Shown here in pieces: positions 45,400-56,650 of a stretch of 64,000 bases of DNA. Every line of letters begins with the position of its first letter. Within the stretch, counting starts at the first letter, position 1. The notes under the pieces are model-generated. The model was not told the origin of the DNA. It was given only the letters and a program-made list of their open reading frames with translations, and made no database searches. The position numbers and the translations under genes were made by a program. The DNA comes from Cocos nucifera (Eukaryota; Streptophyta; Magnoliopsida; Arecales; Arecaceae): NCBI GenBank assembly GCA_006176705.1, contig QRFJ01000380.1, forward strand, positions 228,501 through 292,500, written 5' to 3'.

Positions 45400-45707
45400 A
45401 TGATAACATCTTATAATTTCTCTATTTGTGATACTATTACCTGGGTATTAGATACCGATAGTCCTATACATATTTGTAATTCATTGCAAGGACTGCTGGT
45501 AAATAGAAAGTTCAAAAATGGTGAGAGATTTCTGAATGTTGGGGATAGAAGTCATGTTCCAATCCTATCTTTAGAAATTCTTGAGCTTGTTTTCAATTCT
45601 AAGGTTGTCATTTTAAGTAGTTATCACTATTGTCCATTGTTTATGATGAATGTGATTTTTGTTGGCCTATTGGCCAAAAATGGTTATCATTTGTCAATAA
45701 AGGGCAT
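45400..45707 (+). pseudogene. F2b protease, cut by G2
   Basis: MITSYNFSICDTITWVLDTDSPIHIC places D-T-D where D-T-G is expected, so catalysis would be lost. The RFLNVGDRSHVPIL block follows. The frame continues to HLSIKG and is cut at 45708 by the gypsy LTR. The frame running on to 45762 uses gypsy sequence. Confidence 0.8.
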
Positions 45708-46026
45708 TGTTAAGGATAAAATAATCCCCATCGAAGTTCTTAACCGCCGACCCCCATTCTAAAGAAATTTACCGACCCTCTCACCAATAAATCCATATCG
45801 CGAAACTTGTCCAAAGTATATTAAAACTAGGCCAAATGATCTTAAATAGTAAAAGAAAATTATTATTTAATTAACCTTGCTTTTTAACTCAGAAATAATG
45901 ATAGGACCAAAGTTTAACCCATCCAATCTTGATTGATGATAAGTTTCAAAGATAGTTGAAGTCCTATATTATGGACAACATGCTCCTTCCAGCCGAATTC
46001 CTCAAGTCATACTTTCTCTAGTTGCG

Positions 46027-46290
46027 CTCCTCCTAGCAGCGCTCCATCTTGGTGGATTCCATCCGACCAAACTTCTTTCAGTTGAGCTCCTTCTGGATGA
46101 ACTTTTTTCAGTCACACTCCTCCCAATAGTGCTCTATCTTAGCGGATTCCATCTGACTGAACTCCTTTTAGTCATGCTCCTTTCGGACGAACTCTCCTTA
46201 ATCGTGGTCCTCCCAGTAGTGCTCTATCTTAGTGGATTCCATCCGACCAAACTCCTTTCAGTCGTGCTTCCTTTAGCTGGTTCCTCCATT
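46027..46290. repeat. 90-bp tandem units in G2 LTR
   Basis: TCCTCCyAGyAGyGCTC-type starts recur at about 46027, 46117 and 46207, each followed by GGATTCCATCyGACyrAACT. Each 90-bp unit is built of about three ~29-30-bp subunits of the kind seen singly in G3, so this is a higher-order repeat. Confidence 0.75.
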
Positions 46291-46713
46291 CGAATATACT
46301 TTAGGACGAGCTTCTCCCAATCAGTCATGAACCTACTTAGCCCATACCATGCCTATCAGCTAGAGCCATCCAAAAGGACCTCGTCAAACCACTAATTTGT
46401 GACAAACACTCTACGAAGGATGGAGCACAGTACTTCAGATCTCAATTTTGGAGGCACCTACCCGCACATGATCTAGGAGGCTTCCGACTCCTTGAAGCCA
46501 CTGGACACTACCCCATCGGAGATCTCGGTCGGTTACAAGTTCACTGTATATACTAAAGTCTTCAAACTATGTCCGAACTCTAGCAAATGGATCTCAACTA
46601 TCTACAAGTCACGACAAATGATAACTTATCCTCCATAGTAATCTCCTTGTGGCCTGACCAGTCCACTACCAGATGGTTATGACTGTCACCATTTGTTTGT
46701 TACATGCTCTATC

Positions 46714-46722
46714 TATAAAAAG
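46714..46722 (+). promoter_or_regulatory. TATA box of G2 LTR
   Basis: TATAAAAAG about 230 bp before the LTR end, at the place equivalent to TATATAAG in G1. Confidence 0.6.
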
Positions 46723-47072
46723 AACCCGTTAGATATATTTTTCTCTAAGCTCTCTTTCCTCCTCGTTACTCTGCTTCACTATTTTTTGAGCACTCCATTC
46801 TAGTTGGCCAGAGAACTGACTTGAGCATCGGAGGATCCTGCCGAATTCACCGACCTATGGTTTGGACTTTATTTTGCAGGTCCAGTCATGGCCTCGCCTT
46901 CCCAACTCTAGCTACCTTCGATGTCCTCATGTGTTTCTGCACTAACAGGATTGGTACTAGAAGAAGAAACTTTAAGCCCTTGCTCTAAAAGGAGTGCCCA
47001 ATCAATCCTATCTACCTCCTTCTTCTTCTAATCTTTTGAATCTACTTTCATTTAATCTCTTTTTGCTATAGA

Positions 47073-48158
47073 AATTCTCCCAAAAAAGATAACCACCCGA
47101 CGGTCTACTGCTTCTACCATCAGATCCGAGCCAGATTCATCCATTCCAGCTCTATCGTCGGCACCTCAACCTCCTCCACCAGTAGCCATGGTGGATCTGG
47201 AGCTGTTCAACCTATTGATGTAGTAGGTTCGCTGTCTCACTGAGATGGGGTAGGCTATGCAGCAGCCCCTGGTAGTAGTCCAACCAGAGAGACCCATGTC
47301 AAAGCTTCAAGAATCGGTGTAGAGAAGGGTTACCTAGGTTAGCAAACCCATTACCCCCAAAAAAGAAAAGTAAAGAGTAGGGATCTCTTGCTCTGATCAT
47401 GATTCCTCTCTAGAGGAGATTTTTTCTATCTACAGCTAGAAACCTTCTAAGATCCATGATCGAGATGATGCTCTCGATCAAAAGCTTTAGGATATGAATC
47501 GATGAATTAAGGAGCTCCATCATGCCACCCTGATCCACCATGATGACATCTGCACTGATCCCCCCTTTTCTACCAAAATCATGTAGGAGCCCATCTGGCT
47601 AAACTTCAAACTCCCTTAGTTGGAAAGTTACGATGGGACTTCGGATCCGATCGATTATCTTGAGGTCTTTCGGATGATGATGCTACTCCATGGCACACCA
47701 GATGCCATTCTATGTCGAGCCTTTCCATCTATCCTGAGGAAACTAGCAAAAAATTGGTACTCAAGCCTCAAGTCGGGTACGACCTTCTCTTTTAATCAAA
47801 TAAGCCATTAATTTGCAGCTTATTTCATAAGCAGCCAACATCCAAGGCGAGGCTCGGACTCTCTCATCAACATAAAGCAGAAGGAAGGAGAGTCCATCCA
47901 AGCTTATTTCAGCCATTTTAATGCTACTACACTAGAGGTCCGAAACTTGGATCAACCTATAGTAATGGCCGTGTTAAAAGAAAACCTTCAGAAAAATGAT
48001 CTTCTATCCTTTCTGGAGAGGAAGTATCTCAGAAATTTTGCTGATATGCTAGCACGGGTTGAAGGCTATGCTCGAGCAGAAGAAGCCTTCAAATTAAAAG
48101 ATGAAGAAGCTGTGAAAGAGCAGAAGGTGAGCGAATCTAGCAAGCCTGCACTTGAAGG
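47073..48158 (+). pseudogene. gag: G2 gag (gypsy retrotransposon gag), broken
   Basis: The N-terminus is LPKKITTRRST, then a proline-rich stretch and MVDLELFNLLM. The core has YDGTSDPIDYLEVFRMMMLL, CRAFPSILRKLAKNWYSSL (47620-47811), then after a stop SQHPRRGSDSLINIKQKEG and NDLLSFLERKYLRNF, VEGYARAEEAFKL (47947-48158). This is the standard Retrotrans_gag pattern. CAG to TAG type stops occur in the first 500 bp. The start codon seems lost (ATT near 47073). Confidence 0.82.
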
Positions 48159-50445
48159 TGATGGAAAATTAGCATTTTTCCACCATGGGATCATTCAGAT
48201 CTGATCAAATTTATAGAAATATTTTAAAAAAATTTTAATAAATTTTAAGCAAATCTGAGAGTTCTTAGATCTGATCCTATAGATTTGGTATTAAAAAATA
48301 AAATAAAATAAAATGGGAACAACAATTGTTATCTTTAAGATAAAATGCTTTTACCTTATCAATGATTTGCTGAAGCCCTGAGGTCTTGAATCAAGCCACA
48401 TATGTGCCTAGCCTCTACTGGTATCCTCTTGAGCAAGATCTAGATGTGATCTCCTTCTGGATCTGATTTTTAAAAATTAGATCGGGATCTAATTCGTAGA
48501 GCCTTCAAACTATTGATGAAGGCAGCATGCTTGTCTCACGAACACATTGACTATCTTCCTGATCTTTGCGCCAATGCTTGGATCTTCCTTGCTAGATTCG
48601 TCCAACTTCATGGGCATCGAGAGGGGAGAGAGAGGACTAGAGGAAGGCTTGGAAGAGAGGAGGGGTAGCCTTACGGCATGGTGAATGGGCATAATTATGA
48701 AACCCTAGGTGTAGATAGGGTTTTAATAGACCCTACTGCGCCATGCAGTGCCACATCACTTCAACAAATCATATTGCTCGATTCAATCAGATCTTAATCT
48801 AATTGATGGAGTGATGCCACCTGATCCAATTAGGTTAGAGTCCCCTAGAATCCTCCATAGGTGGTGCCATAGATGGATAAGCCCAAACACTGTGGTGCCT
48901 AGGTGTTTAAAACCATCAAGTAACCCTGAAGTCCCATCTATATGGGACTCCTTCTCTTTTCCCCATGTGTGCATGCCAACTAGGGGCATGTGCACATTTT
49001 TGTGCATGAAGTCCAAGTGGGCACGCTCCTCAAGGAGATGTCAAAAATGGGTACATGCCCATATCCCTTCTTTCCTGCATTGGGATATCTCATGTCCCGA
49101 TAGTGACATGAAATGGCAGGTGGCGACAGAAATTAGCAGGTGTTATCTTATTTTCATCTCATGGATTAAGACAATCTTTTCCTGACCTAGACAAGCTCCA
49201 GTCGGATAAGGACAAACCCATATAGGGTTCCTTGGTAAGCTCAAACCAATTTGACTCAGTCGAGATGAACTAGAAAGACTACAGAAAGAGAAAGTTAGGC
49301 TCAATCATGTGCTAGCATGATTTTCTTGAATCTAATTGGATCTAATCCAAATCAATCAAACTAGGTTAGCTTGATGGATCACATCCAGATCCAAATCCTT
49401 GTTTGTGTGATCTAGTTAGGTTTAATTTCATATGGTAATGAGATATGTCACAATCTCCATCATCGACATCATCGAAACACCTTTTGATGGACCAAAATTT
49501 TTTTGATTCATACAATTAGAATGATTGATCATTAAGATCATTCTAATTGCTCCCAAAATCTACCAGTGATACCTAGGAGTATATGGTGGTAACTCATCAG
49601 AATTGAAAGCGAACCTCTCAGTGCAGCTACCTATGGATTGGGTTCTTCTATCTTGAGCTCTGATAGGATTAGGGTTAAGGTAAACTCGTCAAACCCAATA
49701 TCCATCATATGAGTTAATCATTTGATTTGAGTCTGATGTAAAATCCTAATAGAAACTTTTCTATCAACTTCACACTGTCATGGCCATAGGCTTATGGACT
49801 CAATCTCATGATCATCATAGAGCTACTTCTCATTTATCGAGATAGATAGATCCCCTATTGGTGTTATCTAATTCCTACAATGAACATGCTGTAGCTAACA
49901 TACATCTCATGATTCTAAATGGCTAGAAGATTGAGTTATGGTGTAGTCAAACTATAACACCCTCAAGGTGAACTATCGATGCATCTCAGGTTAAAGAAGC
50001 AGACACACCATTGTAGTATCGAGCCAGTCATCGATGAGAAGGTAAACTTCCTTATGACTGCTCAAGGTGGTCATGCTTAGTGCTCTCATTCTCTAACAAG
50101 TATCTATACTCTCGCTCTGATGTTTCCACACCATAGACTCAAGACTCATCTATCCTAAGAAAGAAATCATATACTAACCTTCTAGATTGATCATCATTCT
50201 CATGATGATCCTATGGTCAGGAGCAATTTATGAGTTAATTATGAAAATTTATGTATTAAAATTTTCAACTCTTGAAAATATGAATTGTCATTACCATTAA
50301 CTCAAAGAATGTATCATAGGCACTTTAAATATACACTATGATAGAAAATAATCTTTTTATTAATTTATAGTCAAAATTATAAAATTATCCTTTGAAGTGT
50401 ATTACAAGTGACAGCCAATCTGACTTCTAGGACATACATCTAACA
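48159..50445 (-). repeat. E4 3' LTR (2287 bp)
   Basis: On the plus strand it reads TGATGGAAAATTAGC...ACATACATCTAACA. It is collinear with F1 LTRs but well diverged. The TATA box has decayed (TTTTAATAGACCC at 48721 on the plus strand). Both U3 palindromes are kept (49351-49379 and 49514-49548). Confidence 0.85.
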
Positions 50446-50459
50446 AACTCCCACTTGAC

Positions 50460-51860
50460 CTAAAGCCAATTGGCTACAAATCTAAGTCCCATCTTCTCTA
50501 AGTGGGCTTCAATCTTCTATTGGCTCAATGGCTTTGTTAGTGGGTTAGCCGCATTATCTGTGGTGTCGACTCTTAGGACCTCAACATATCCCTTCTTGAG
50601 GTAATCATAGATGAGGTGGAATCGCTACTTGATGTACTTGAATTTTTGTTGAGATCTCGACTCCTTAGCTAGGGCTATGGTACCATGTTGTCGCAGTACA
50701 GAGGGACAACATTCGATGGCATCACTCCAAACTCTGCGATAAACTTCTTATACTAGAATGCCTCCTTCGTAGCTTCTGATGCAGTGATGTATTCCGCTTC
50801 TATGGTGGAATCTGCTATCACCATTTGCTTGGAACTCTTTCAGCTAATAGCACCACCATTACATATAAATAGACTTTCATATGTTGACTTTCGATCATCT
50901 ATATCGGACATAAAATTTGAGTTTATAAACTCCTGGACCTAAATTTCTCCATCACTAAAGACTAGAAACATATCCTTAGTTCTTCTCAAGTACTTAAGGA
51001 TATACTTTATAGAAGTCCAATGCTCTTCGCCTGGATTTAAGTGATACCTGCTCGTGACACTCACAGCATGGGCGATATTAGGTCGTGTATGTAGTATGGC
51101 ATACATGAGTCTCCTTATTATCAAGGCATAAGGAATCTTGATCATGCATTCAATCTCCTCAAGTGTGCTAGGACACATCTTCTTGGAGAGATGAATGCAT
51201 GTCTAAAGGACACTAGACCCCTTTTGGAGTTTTTCATGCTAAACCTTTTTAGCACCTCCTCTATGTACATCTTCTGTGAAAGTCCAAGCATCCTATTTGG
51301 TCTATCTCTATAGACCTTTATTCTCAATATAAAGGATGCTTCTCCTAGATCTTTCATAGAGAACTCCTTTGATAACCACATTTTGACCGTGGTTAGCATG
51401 AAAATATCATTCCTAGTTAGAAGGATGTCATCCACATATAGTATATGAAAGACAACAATGCTCCCACTGACCTTTTTGAATATACACAACTCTTCCTTAG
51501 TTTTGATGAAATCAAATGATTTGATTACATTATTGAAACGAGCATTCTAGCTCCAAGATGCTTACTTAAGTCCATATATGGATCTTTGCAGCTTGCATAT
51601 TTTATGATCAAAATGGTATCTTGATAGTCAATGCCTTCGTGCTTACTATACCCTTTCGCTACGAGCCTTGCTTTGAATGTCTCTACATTTTCATCGACAT
51701 CTATCTTTCTCTTGAAGATCCATTTTCATCCAATAGGTACTATACCTTTAGGTGCATCTACCAAGATCCAGACTTGGTTCGAGCGTATTGAGTCAATTTC
51801 TAACCTCATTGCCACTAACCATTTCTCAAATTCGATATCTAATATCGTCTTATTATAAGT
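50460..51860 (-). pseudogene. E4 reverse transcriptase and RNase H, deleted and broken
   Basis: RNase H text lies from about 50460 to 51000 with several stops. RT at 51142-51489 has YVDD at 51427-51438 (VVFHILYVDDILLTRND) and MKDLGEASFILRIKVY. About 160 bp between the SIYGLK block and the DTFSPVAML block are missing at about 51612, which removes the MDVKTAFLNG region. The WIFKRKI block remains near 51700. Confidence 0.8.
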
Positions 51861-52097
51861 CTTGGGATTATCACCATGAACCCCATTTTTTATAAGAAAT
51901 ATTTTCTCAACATTCTTCGAAATAGTACTTAAATACCTTTTAGGAGGATGAAAAACCCTAGTTGATTTTCGAGGTGGAGGAGGTAGTGTTTAGACTGGCT
52001 CAATCTGATTGGATTTCATAGGTTTCGTAACTCGTTGCTATTCGAAGACCTTCTCCTCGAGCCTGATCTATCTTTTGATGCCACCATCTTGAATAAA

Positions 52098-52961
52098 CTA
52101 TTTTTTAAGAAAAATGGTATGTTGACTTTCAATCACATTATGGTCTTCTAGAAGAAAGAAATAATATTCTAATGACTCTTTAGAATATCCTATGAACCGA
52201 GCTCTAAAGGACCTAGACTCTAACTTGTCCGTCTGTTGTTTCTTAACATGGGCTGGACAATCCCAAATTCTAAGATGACTCAGACTTGGTTTCTTACCAT
52301 GCCATATCTCATACGGTGTGGTAGGAATGGTTTTAGAAGAAATCCTATTTAATAAATATATTACGGTCATTAGACTATGTCCCCAAAGAAAATCAGAAAG
52401 GTCCGTGAAGCTCATCAGGGATCGGACCATATCTAATAGGATCTGATTTCTCCATTCTAAAATCTCGTTGACTATGCTATTATCTTTGAGATAGTTCAGG
52501 AATTTTTGACTAAGGTATTCACCTCCTCGATTTGATCAAAGAACTTTAATGAATTTGTCTATTTGTTTCTCTACTTTGAGTCTGAATTTCTTAAACTTTT
52601 CAAAGGCTTCAGACTTGTATCTCATCAAATACATATATCCGTACTGAGATAAATTATCGATAAAGATGATGAAGTAGATATAATTATCTCTGACTGGCAC
52701 ATTAAATAAGCCACACACATCTGCATCTACTAAGACAAGTAGGTCTATGACCTTTTTTTCATGTCTTATAAAAGAGAGCTTGGTCATTTTGCCATGAAGG
52801 CATGATTCATAAATTGGATATGACTCAAAAGTCAACGAACTCAATAGCCCAAATTTCTTCAATTTGTTAATCCTGTCTTCTGCTATATGACCTAGCCTAA
52901 GGTGCCATAGATACCTATCATTTAAACTATCCCTAGGTCGCTTTGATCCTATGGCATTCAC
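52098..52961 (-). pseudogene. E4 integrase, catalytic site destroyed
   Basis: LWHLRLGH is present, but the Cys module reads YESCLHGK. The first Asp is kept (VDADVCGLF). SDRGG has become SNRGG after a CGA to TGA stop, so the second Asp is lost. About 30-35 bp covering the WTPPGTPQ region are deleted near 52472. The C-terminal half (52098-52430) has HLRIWDCPAHVKK and FIGYSKESLEYYF. Confidence 0.82.
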
Positions 52962-53149
52962 GTTTTGCTCGATATTGAAAATAAAAACATCAATATGTAA
53001 CCAGTAGAGATAATTAATAAGAAAACCACTTGCAATTTTATTTCTTTTGAAAAGAGTATTACAATGATCCTTAAGAAAACTAATTACATAGCCTTCCTAT
53101 GCTAAACAAGAAAAAAATTAAATTCCTGCTTGCTGCAGGCATATAATAA

Positions 53150-53450
53150 TGGTCCCTAAGTACTAAATTTAATCTTGATGGTAATCAAAGAGGTAGGTTT
53201 CCATAGCCATAGTAGCAACTCTTGCTCCATTCTCGACATGCAGGATCATCTCACCATCCCTCAGCCTCCTGCTCTCCTTAAGACCCTGCATAGAAGTGCA
53301 CAAATGAGCACTAGAACCAAAGTCAAGTACCCAACTGGATGCAGAAGAAACCATTAGATTAGATTCAATTATGGGCATACCTCTAGAAGGACCTGCCTCC
53401 TTATTCTTCAGGCTGGCTAGGTAAAAGGCTAGTGGATTGAACGCAGACAT
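53150..53450 (-). pseudogene. E4 gag start fused to protease; gag deleted
   Basis: The frame starts MSAFNPLA, the gag N-terminus, and passes straight into FYLASLKNKEAGPS, which in E2 lies after the zinc knuckle. About 0.75-0.8 kb of gag is missing. Protease follows as SSWVLDFGSSAHLC, with DFG in place of DSG, then MILHVENGARVATMAM. The fusion keeps the frame. Confidence 0.82.
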
Positions 53451-54749
53451 TTTTCTGTAGAGAGTTAAAGTTTCTAGTTAGATTTTATAATTAGACTGAC
53501 CAATTTATTTAGAAATTTTATTTTTAAAGAAATTAGGCTCCTACTATTTTTTTGGACCTCTACACTCCCTTGGTAGAGATGCAAAAATCTCCATTATTAT
53601 TGATTTTTAATGGATGGTGCAGTCCCACCAACAAGCTCACCACCTTACCTAATAGTTATTAATGATGGATCAACTGATGAGTGGACAACTCTTGTCCAAT
53701 GATTCTCTAATCATGGTGCATCCTAACCTAGTCTCTAATTCATAAAGCTCACCATGCCTAGAATATTGCTCCACTCCTTGGTTAAGTCAAACCCACCATT
53801 TGCATGAATTGGATTCCTGATTGGGTCCCTCACATATCCAAAATATTGAGTCCAATCCATCCTCCAACCCGTAGCATCAAATGTCTAATAGATATGGTTG
53901 CATTTTCTCGGTGCAATTGAACCACTGTAACCAATCGAGATCAATCAACCTCGGAAAGGACCTGCACATCTACAATGGTGGAAGACCTATGACTTAATAT
54001 TTTTTTAGGAAGATTTAATTTTGGTCTCTTTAAACTTGACTTAGTCATAGCAATTATGACTAACCTAGTGGCATGAGTTAGCTCGAATTGTTAGCCACCT
54101 CAAATCAGAATTGGGTCGATCCAAATGGCCAGGTAAGTAAGACCGGTGGACGGTATATGCCATTAACTTGACATGAATACATTCAGGTCGAGTAGCTTCC
54201 AATTAAAAACCAATCGATCCTATCTGCCAAACTTACCTTAGACACCAAATTATCGAACCAGAACCAATCGGGTTAGCCTATAGTCCAGGCTCAAACTGTA
54301 GAGCCAAATTAGGTCATGACTTGGTTGACCACATGCTGTGAGTCAACCTTGACCCAGACTTAATCCTATTGGGCTGGTCAATTCTAAGCCCTTTTGATTC
54401 CACCTAGCCAACTCTTGATTCAGTTTGATCAACCGCTAGACCTAATTAAGCTACCCAAGCCCGAATCTAAATTTATGAAGATGTCTTAGATCTGAAAATT
54501 CATAATTTTTATGCCTAATTAGTTTTATAATCTTAATTCTTAATTAAGTTTGGGTTCATAAATAGAAACATGCCAAAAATTCTAGGATTTCAGGATTTAG
54601 GGTTTAGTAGAAAAGTAAATTATTGATTTTTGATTAAGGATAAATGCGTAGCACCCCTACATGCTATAACAGCACCCCATCGAATGGAAAGAGAGGGCCT
54701 TTAAATCATTCTTACTCTTATGACCGGATGGCCAAGGGGAATGCCTTAA
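53451..54749 (-). other. E4 leader, truncated
   Basis: It is collinear in reverse with the E2 leader from 17625 to about 18920. The stem-loop is at about 54632-54749, and the break to filler sequence falls at the foot of its outer stem (GCCTTAA). No coding sequence is seen. Confidence 0.75.
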
Positions 54750-54860
54750 CTATTAGGTAAGGGAATTTTTGTAGAAAATTTTTGTAGAAAATTTTGTAGG
54801 AATTTTCTATTAGGTAAGGGACAGCACCCCATCGTAAAAATTTTTGTAGAAAATTTTACC
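54750..54860. other. Templated filler between E4 and E5
   Basis: CTATTAGGTAAGGGA occurs at 54750-54764 and 54808-54822 and resembles CTATTGGGTAAGGGAC at 54935-54950. ACAGCACCCCATCG at 54821-54834 is identical to 54669-54682. GTAGAAAATTTT occurs about three times, plus a GTAGG variant. The tract joins a minus-strand leader to a plus-strand LTR end. Confidence 0.75.
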
Positions 54861-55828
54861 TCAGATCTGATCAGATCTGAACAATCCTATGGCAGAAAAT
54901 CAGATTCCCTTCAGATGGGGTTGGATCCTAATAACTATTGGGTAAGGGACCAAATGATGGCTTCATATCATGTGAATGGTGGGTCTGACTTAATTAAGAA
55001 ATGGGCCAATGACTATCAAGTAAGGCTTCAGAACCTAGAGATCGGTGACCACTACAACTTGCTTAGAGAAGCATTGGATAAGTGTTGTTCACTTATCAGT
55101 TGACCTATCACCAATAATTGTCAGTTAAGATGGTGTGTAATCGGTGGGATCATAGTACCTACTTGAAACTTGAGTTGCTAAGATTTCTATTTCTCCACTT
55201 GAAGAGTGTGGGAGATTCGAGAAAATAGTGGGAGATAGTTCATTTTTAAAAATAAAATTCTTAAAATAAATTAATACAAGTCAATTATAGTGTCTAACTA
55301 TAATCTTCTTCTCTCTATAGAAAAATGTCTTCCAACCCTCTCGCTCACATCTTAGAGATCAACTGACTAACTGGACCCACTTACAAAGATTGGTTGTCGA
55401 ACTTAAAGATTGTCTTGAGTTCTCAGAAGCTATGCTATGTTTTAGATCAAGAGATCCCTTCTCTTCTAGCTTAACCAACTACCGATCAAAGGGTAGCCTA
55501 TAAAAAGTGGTTGGATGATGACAACAAAGCTCATTGCTACATGCTAGCTTCTATGTCCAATGAACTCCAACACTAGCATGAGAACATAAAGACTGCAAAG
55601 AGCATGCTGACTCATCTACAAGAATTATATGGTGAGCAGAGCAGCACAGCTTGCTATGAAGTTTCCAAGCGACTCTTCAAGGTGAAGATGCATGATGGAC
55701 AGTCAGTCCACAATCATTATTTGACAATGATCAAGAATTTGGAGGAGCTTGAGAAGCTCAGCATATCCATGGATAAGGAACTATAGCTTAATCTGATCTT
55801 GCAATCCCTATCTGATTCATATAGGCAG
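54861..55828 (+). mobile_element. E5: diverged F1-like copia remnant (LTR end, leader, gag)
   Basis: 54861-54913 is the last ~50 bp of an F1-type LTR (CAGATCTGATCAGATCTGAAC...CCCTTCA). It is joined without a PBS to leader sequence that matches E1 from about 4645 onward. Gag follows at 55325 and is cut at 55829 by G3. The frame at 54915-55103 is leader sequence and not a gene. Confidence 0.75.
55325..55828 (+). pseudogene. gag: E5 gag, N-terminal part
   Basis: The start is MSSNPLAHILEIN at 55325, then TYKDWLSNLKIVLSS, YVLDQEIPS, KKWLDDDNKAHCYMLASMSNELQ, LTHLQELYGEQSS and MHDGQSVHNHYLTMIKNLEELEKL. In-frame stops replace CGA/CAA/CAG-type codons near 55364, 55469, 55574 and 55785. It keeps an Arg codon where E1 and E2 have TGA. 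It is a distinct F1-related subfamily. It is cut by the G3 LTR. Confidence 0.83.
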
Positions 55829-56650
55829 TGTTGGGGATAGAACAATTCCTGTTGAAGTCCTTGGCTAGAATCCTTGGCTGCCGACCTCCCTTCTACTATA
55901 ATTCATTAACCTCTTCAGCAATGAGTTTGCACTGTAGAACTTCTTGAAAGCACATAGAAGTTCGATGACACGATCTTGAAAAGTGAAGGAGAACTACTGT
56001 TATACTAGCCCTGCCTTTAGATTAGAAATGAATGATAGGCTTGGGCCCCAATCACACTCCTCTAGTCGCATACCTTTCGGATGAAGTCCTCCAGTCGCAC
56101 CCCTTCCAGACGAACTCCTTGAGTCGCACTCCTTCCGAACGAACTCCTCTAGTCGCACTCCTTCCGGATGAACTCCTTTAGTCGCACTCCTTTCAGACGA
56201 ACTCCTCTAGTCGCACCCCTTTTGGATGAACTCCTCTAGTCGCACCCCTTTTGGATGAACTCCTCTAGTCGTACTTCTTCTGAATGTACTCCTTCAATCG
56301 CACTCTTTTTAGATGAACCCCTCTAGTCGCACTCCTTCCGGACAAACTCCTCCAGTCGCACTCCTTCTAGGCAAACTTGTTCTAGTCGACAGGCAAACTC
56401 CTCTCAGTCGATCTCCATCTAGTCAAACTTCTTTCAGTCACCTAGAAGGACCTCATCATCTACGTGAATTTAGCTCCTAACTCAACACAAACCAACCTAC
56501 ACACAGACGACCTTAGAGAAGTTTGAACTTCTCTAAAACTATCATGATTTGAAGCCCTTCACTACCAACATCTATTCCATTCGAACCTCAGCTATTAATT
56601 CTCAACAGATCGGCACGTCATGATAATGGACACCACCCTCCATAATAAAC
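55829..56650 (+). repeat. G3: gypsy LTR, 3' part displaced by F2c
   Basis: It starts TGTTGGGGATAGAAC after GGCAG and matches G1 and G2. It includes about twelve 29-bp tandem units (56057-56404). It ends in CATAATAAAC, where the F2c LTR begins. The remainder of the gypsy element would lie beyond F2c, outside the window. Confidence 0.8.
56057..56404. repeat. About twelve 29-bp tandem units in G3 LTR
   Basis: The consensus is close to CTCCTCTAGTCGCACTCC followed by TTCCGGATGAA. Starts fall at 56057, 56086, 56115, 56144, 56173, 56202 and so on, every 29 bp. The unit is upstream of the expected promoter, so an enhancer-like role is possible. Confidence 0.85.

Larger units (their letters stand above)
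41097..45707 (+). mobile_element. F2b: Ty1/copia family-2 element, 5' LTR part to protease
   Basis: It comprises an LTR lacking its first ~460 bp (41097-42899), PBS, leader, shortened gag and protease. At 45708 gypsy G2 begins, and the integrase and the rest are not found in the window. The leader, gag start (MSSRSSLRSLLDNDKF) and protease text match F2a and F2c. The left end is the head-to-head join with F2a. Confidence 0.8.
45708..46947 (+). repeat. G2 LTR (about 1240 bp)
   Basis: It starts TGTTAAGGATAAAAT, which aligns with the G3 start TGTTGGGGATAGAAC, and ends CTGCACTAACA. TATAAAAAG is at 46714-46722. A 90-bp unit repeats three times from 46027. Confidence 0.75.
45708..48158 (+). mobile_element. 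G2: Ty3/gypsy fragment (LTR and gag), cut by E4
   Basis: It has an LTR (45708-46947), a PBS zone (about 46948-46975, GGATTGGTACTAGAAGAAG) and gag (about 47073-48158). It is inserted in the F2b protease. The 3' part is lost where the E4 LTR begins at 48159. It is the same family as G1 and G3. Confidence 0.8.
48159..54749 (-). mobile_element. E4: Ty1/copia F1-type element, 5' LTR missing
   Basis: On the minus strand it has leader (54749 down to 53451), gag-protease fusion remnant, integrase, RT-RNase H (to 50460), polypurine tract (50446-50456) and 3' LTR (50445 down to 48159). The 5' LTR, PBS and first leader part are replaced by the junction at 54750. Sequence is more diverged from E1 than E3 is in places. 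Internal deletions affect gag, RT and integrase. Confidence 0.82.

Noticed and set aside
48748..49185. 145-codon plus-strand frame in the E4 LTR
   Set aside because: It is antisense LTR sequence, not kept in the other F1 LTRs and without a domain.
54915..55103. 62-codon frame after the E5 LTR end
   Set aside because: It aligns with the non-coding leader of E1 (about 4645-4860), so it is a chance frame.
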